Assembly: GCA_001414345.1 (NCBI GenBank)
Contig: LLCB01000006.1
Location: forward strand, 310,001-374,000
Length of the DNA: 64,000 bases
Direction: 5' to 3'
Origin: Hymenoscyphus infarciens
Taxonomy: Eukaryota; Ascomycota; Leotiomycetes; Helotiales; Helotiaceae
Positions 59,313 to 64,000 of this stretch are shown here, piece by piece. Each line of letters begins with the position of its first letter. Within the stretch, counting starts at the first letter, position 1. The notes beneath the pieces were generated by a model. The model worked only from the letters and a program-made list of their open reading frames with translations. It was not told the origin of the DNA and searched no databases. The position numbers and the translations under genes are program-made.

Positions 59313-62300
59313 TTTGATGGATATGCAGGCGCGTATAAAGTATTATTTGGAGTCGGAAGGTCGCGATTAAGGATATGGGCGACCAACAAATCCGGCTGGT
59401 ATTAAGGTTCGTGAATGTAAATTGACTTGATGCTGCCGTCGTATATCGTGTGGCGAACCCTTGATTCCCCTAAACGCAATATGGACGATTCTCGAGAGTA
59501 AAAACAATGGCGGTGCTATGAAGAAAGTGCAAATCCTCCAGGAGCTGCGAATTGATCGAATCGACGAAGAGGAGATGGCGACAGGTCGTGTCGAAAACCG
59601 TGGGAGGTATGGCGTCCCTAGGGACCGTTATGCTATAATCGTGACAACATACTGTGTGTTGAAGGATATCCAGGTGTTACTTCGTAGAAGCAAAAAGGAC
59701 GACTTGGGTGGGGAGACGGCAAGTGTTTTTTGGAGATTGATTGGGGGGATGGTCCAAAGTTACGAGTGTGTTGTTTGAGGAGCAGCGCAGCGTGGAGCAG
59801 AGCAGCGCAGCGCAGGGCAGCGCAGCACTGTGTTGTTGTTGTTGATCTTTGGGGATCGATCCTGCTGCGGATCCGAGAATGACGTTGAATCAGCAATCAG
59901 CAACGATGTGCCCTGTGGGTGCGGTCTGGATGTGATTTGTAGGATTTGTAGTCGGTCGCGAATCTTATCTTTCTTGCAAAACCTTCTCCTGCAGAGCTGA
60001 GCTGTAGTGTGGTGTAGTGTGGTGTGGTGTGCTGTTCGGCAGTCCACTCGGCAAAAAAGTCAAGATGGCAAGCCGGCTTGGGTAGGGTCGAGTAGTTGTA
60101 GGGTAGGGTAGGGTATGGTAGGGTAGGGTAGGGTAGGGTAGAGTATTGCCACACGCCCGAAAGTGCGAAAGCACAAAGATGAGGCAACCTCGTAAGCCGT
60201 GGAAGGTCCTTTTACTCGTAACCAAGTAGGCGATGGCGTGGAGGGGAGGACAAGAGCTTGCTTATGTGTGTTTGTGTTTGTCAGAAAGCTAAAAGCTGGG
60301 CAGGCCGCCGTTCGGGGGGAGCCCCTTGAAAGGTGCAGGTGTGGTGTGGTGGCAGATTTGTTGGTTGGAGGGGAAGAAGAGAGAAGAGCAGGATTTTGGA
60401 GGGAGAGAGAGAGAGCAGCGGTGGGAGAAGGGGAGGTGTGGTGGGCTGGGGTGGGCTGAAGGATAAAAAGCTTGTCCGCGGGTAAGTAAAATGAAGTGAA
60501 ATGAAATGGAAATTGAAATCACTTTGCGACGAGCGGTGCTTCTAGGTCACCGTACTCCACCGTACTCCTCCCTACTCTATATTTTACCCACTTTACTCAT
60601 AGCTGGAGAGAAATCCACCCTTGAAATCCACCATTGTGCTGCAACACCAACCACCACGACCCAAATATCCGTAAATCATCACATCCACCACGCTCTTCCG
60701 CTTGCCGAGAGGAGACTTCTTCACCGACCCAGTACTAGTAGCTCACCTACTCTATGGCTCAATAGTCAATACAAAGATTCTACAGCACCACCGCATTCGG
60801 AGATTTCACGGCGAGAAGAGATTTCCGCCTCCTCTCTGCAAACGCCTGTCGCTTCGCCAGTTCGCATGCAGCTCACATTTCCAGTGTGCAGTGCAGTTGG
60901 ACAGTTCACGCTCATTTCTCGGAGTTTGGAAGCTGCATTTGAAAGACCTTTCTTTGCGAAAAAAAAAAAATGAAAAAAAATGGGTTCTTTGTCTCCCGAG
61001 TCCTTCTCCTTCATCCCCTTTTGCTGGCTGTGAATCTTCAGGTACCTGACATGTTCAGGGGATTGCCCTGCCCATAAAGCACAATGATGAATGAGTCTCG
61101 GATGCAGAAAATCCTGTTTCCCATTGTTTGGAGACACCGCCAGCGATTCATTTTATTTGGAAGCGACTCGCGGCTACCGAAATTAAATTTGAGAAGCGTT
61201 GCGTTGCGTTGCGTCGTCTAACAAGTACTGGGCTGTACAAGCAAGTGCCGTGATCAGATCAGCATCAAACTCTGGCAATACAGCAACACATCTTGGCCCA
61301 AACCAAACTTTCTCCCCAAGACTCAAAAGCGCCTTCCGCTCTTCCCTTATGTGCCAAGTGGTAGCCAAGTGGTAGCCAAGTGATAGCCAAGTGGCAGCCA
61401 AGTCGGCAGCATGTCCATCAATGCGGGCACTTGTGAATCCCTTCTCTAGTGCTGGGCTGTTTCTCTCCTTCCCCCGTCGTGGGGGCACGAAGCATCAAAG
61501 AAACCCAGAGAGATTCTATTCCGATCTCGCGAGAATATCAACCAGAACGTTGGTATTGGGGAAGGACAAAGAATCAAGCCCCGATCGATCGCTTTGGTGT
61601 GGCCACCCTAATCTATATCACCTGGCAGCAAATGCATCCATCACCAAGGATATATATCACTCACTACGTTGTACAACAAACGATGGAACAGCGACGACGA
61701 TCCCCTTTTGGTGTGAAGGTTACTCGTTACTCGGCGTGCTTCAATCCACGAAGACACGTCGTGACACCCCCAGCACGCCTCAAGTACTCGTACACTCTTA
61801 CAAGAACCATTTGCCGGCTGACCCTCCCCTCCAATCCGCATCGCCCTCACATTCTCTCAAACCGGGACGATGCTCGCAATATCTCTACCATCCTGACCGC
61901 CAAACCTGTACAGTGCAGTATCCCACATTTCCTCTTGTCTCCTCGACCCCTCTTTTGACGTGTCTCCTGCATCATCTGCTAGGTTGGCAACACTGCATCA
62001 ACATGTTGCTCCTGCAAGAGCCAAGAGCTAAAGTAGTTAGCCGTAGCATGCCGTAGCATGCCAGCCAATGAAAGGATACAATTCAATCCATGGTGTTGTG
62101 GAACAGGAAGGAGCTCGTGACATTTTTGATTTCCCAAGGCTACCTACTAGTACAGTAAGAAGTGAAGGCAAGCGGTGAAAGAACAACCACTCAACCACTC
62201 ACTACTAGTACCCAGAAAAGAAGTTGAGTAAAATGGTGGTGGGAAAAAGCCGAGTAAGATTCATCTATCCATCCATCCCTTCAGTCCGCCACTATTATCT

Positions 62301-63170
62301 AATCTAGATCTAGATCCGCATCTGCATCTACTCGCAACCACCCACCGCACCTCAGCCCTTTCTTTCTTTCCAAGTACCTAAGTTAATTAAGTTTTCCATC
62401 GCATCATCAATCATCAATCAGGGCAAATCAGCCCGTCAGTTCCGAAGGTGCGCGTCCAGCTATACTTCTTCGTATATGTAGAAGTTCTACCTTACTTACG
62501 TCAAAAACTTCATTCCTTCCTTCCTTCCTTCTGCAAAACTTAAATTTAGACACCCTCGGCTGGACTTGAAAGCTCCAAGCTGAGACTCTGGGAGAGACAC
62601 CACGGGAGGTTCCAGGTTGGTGAAGAAGGTTCGTTGTAGTGTCGTTGCAGTGTGTGTAGAACCCCGCATTACCATAGGTACCACAACCCCTTCCTATCCC
62701 ATCCTATCCCATCCTATCTCTTCCTATCGCTCTATTCTTTCATTCTTGCATTCATGCGAATAAAATCCTACTGTAGGTGGGACATATCTCTTTCTCCTTA
62801 TTAGCAGTGTATATGTGTATGTGGTTTTGCTAGGTTTTTCTAGGTTTTTCTGGTAGAATTTAGAGTGTGTGATTTATGGCCATTGGTTGTGCGTTCGTGT
62901 ATGTGTGTTACTTAGTATTAGGGGTTACTTGGTGTTAGGGTTAGTGGAGAGATACCTAGGTTGTAGATGATGTATATGTAGGAGATTTTCGTGTGCGTGT
63001 GGTTGTGGTGCGTGTATAGTACAGATGCACACATGCATGTTTTTTGCAGTCTCGTTTGGCGGCGGCGGATGGTGCGGAGTGGAGAGGTGGAGAGATGCCC
63101 TGGTGAGAGGAGGGATTTAAAAATATTTAGAGGTTATGTGTAGTTGGTTAGTTAGTTGGTTTTTGGATCT
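59313..63170. other. Gene-free interval with many simple repeats
   Basis: No supportable gene was found. Repeats include GCAGCGCAGC at 59787-59828 and a GTGGTGTAGT run near 60005-60030. GGGTA repeats lie at about 60080-60142. AGGGAGAGAGAGAG is near 60399, TAGCCAAGTGG near 61360-61400, CTTCCTTCCTTCC near 62513 and TCCTATCCCA near 62692-62730. Plus-strand frames at 60506-60973 and 61391-62056 (221 codons) are Ser/Thr/Pro-rich without a recognised domain and overlap other frames. This may be the promoter and leader region of the minus-strand gene at 56994-59312 plus spacer. Confidence 0.55.
60080..60142 (+). repeat. GGGTA tandem repeat
   Basis: Ten or so GGGTA units occur with occasional changes (GGGTC, TATGGTA). 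Four or more runs of three guanines within 30 bases could form a G-quadruplex. The unit differs from the TTAGGG telomere repeat of most filamentous fungi, so an internal telomere origin is not indicated. Confidence 0.7.
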
Positions 63171-64000
63171 GAGTGGAATGGTTTTAGAAGAGATAGTGAT
63201 AGTGATTAGATAGTAATTAGATAGTGATTTATATAACGTTTAGATAAGATAGATAAGTAATTTATAAATCTAATAATTATATTTTTAAGATAGAGTAGAT
63301 TAGTTAGTCGAGTATTAAATTATTATAGTTATCTTCTTATATTAGTATTAGTATTAGTATTAATATCTATTATATAATAAATAACAAATTCCCTAGATTC
63401 TTTTAATATCTCGTCTATATAGTATCTTCGTATTTAGAATTCTATATATATATATATATATATAACTCTTATATACTTAAAGACCTAGTACTAGTTACTA
63501 GTAGTTATAATACTATACTTACTATAGGTATTTAGTAATAAACTAATACTATAATAGTCTATTACTTAGACTATTCTAGATAGCTAGAAGTATCTGCTAT
63601 ATATAAGGTTTTAGTAGTTATTATTTTATATTAGCTATTTTAGAAAGATTACGTAGGTTCAGGCTTTTATATTAGCTAACGTATATCGTTATTCGGTTTC
63701 GTACTCTTTTATATTCTCTAAATCTCTTATATATAGTAGCTTACTCTTCTAGAGTTAGAGAGAGATAGTTTTTCCTTTTCTTCTATATTAGAGCCTAGTA
63801 CTTACGTATATTATTATACTAAACATACTCTTATATATCTCTTCTATAGTAGTATATATTTCGTACTATTATAAATATATAAGTAGATAAGTATAAGATT
63901 ACTAAATCTTAAATCTAAATACTAGTTATATTAATAAATACCTCGTTATAGATATATTACTACTTAATATATTAAAGCTCTATTTACTAGTTTTATTTCT
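63171..64000. repeat. RIP-like AT-rich block running to the window end
   Basis: Composition drops abruptly near 63170 after a GTTAGTTAGTTGG run. TAGATAGTGATT-type short repeats and TATATATA at 63445-63463 are present. The block includes an inverted solo LTR, listed separately. No frame of interest was seen, and the block continues past the window. Confidence 0.6.
63550..63873 (-). mobile_element. Solo LTR, inverted, 324 bp
   Basis: Read on the minus strand it begins TATAATAGTACGAAATATA and ends AGACTATTATA. It is collinear with the solo LTR at 11337-11661, including the shared 3' portion around ATCTAGAATAG. Flanking pentamers are AATAC (63545-63549) and AATAT (63874-63878), a target duplication with one C/T difference. 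Confidence 0.75.

Noticed and set aside
60080..60142. Internal telomere or subtelomere signature
   Set aside because: The unit is GGGTA rather than TTAGGG, the array is short, and housekeeping genes flank it.
61391..62056. 221-codon plus-strand frame
   Set aside because: It runs through spacer with simple repeats and a competing overlapping frame of similar length; no recognisable protein.

Overview
This is nuclear DNA of a filamentous ascomycete. The genes carry many short GT-AG introns (about 46-125 nt, a few longer) with CTRAY-like branch sites, and the proteins are typical of Pezizomycotina. Compact genic blocks alternate sharply with very AT-rich, TpA-dense blocks that look like RIP (repeat-induced point mutation). 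The protein set resembles Leotiomycetes such as Sclerotiniaceae or relatives, but that placement is only an inference. No tRNA, rRNA, CRISPR array or bacterial-type operon was seen.

Layout: 1-1.9 kb, 3' part of a coiled-coil gene. 3.18-3.78 kb, an AT-rich terminal-inverted-repeat element with TA flanks. 5.06-7.32 kb (-), the branchpoint-bridging protein SF1/BBP. 8.15-9.31 kb (+), a Ure2-like glutathione S-transferase. 10.0-10.4 kb, a small uncertain gene. 10.7-18.2 kb, a mobile-element island. It holds a complete but short LTR retrotransposon (12293-15704, 357-bp LTRs, AATAT target duplication), a solo LTR, MITE-like elements, a degenerate tandem-repeat field and one almost unmutated MITE. 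18.67-20.98 kb (-), an LtrA-type membrane protein. 21-25.5 kb is mostly non-coding. 25.5-30.0 kb (+), two unrecognised genes that share a Cys/His cluster near the N-terminus. 30.0-35.0 kb is gene-poor with a MITE at 34.2 kb. 35.0-38.3 kb (-), an Ark1/Prk1-type kinase, divergent from 40.3-46.2 kb (+), the Swi2/Snf2 ATPase Mot1. 48.5-49.4 kb (-), a kinase-like pseudogene with a stop in its glycine loop, beside RIP-like AT-rich DNA. 51.0-53.5 kb (-), a patatin-like lipase. 54.5-55.5 kb (-), the Sar1 GTPase. 57.0-59.3 kb (-), an acidic fungal protein that is probably DUF2457. 59.3-64 kb has no supportable gene, many simple repeats, and ends in AT-rich DNA with another solo LTR.

The recognised genes are housekeeping functions (splicing, redox and detoxification, endocytosis, transcription, lipid metabolism, ER export) with no shared pathway. 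The unusual content lies in the repeat islands, the pseudogenised kinase and the paired Cys-cluster genes. Splice junctions were assigned by eye from frame, GT-AG rules and known family sequence. Totals were checked for divisibility by three for the main multi-exon genes.
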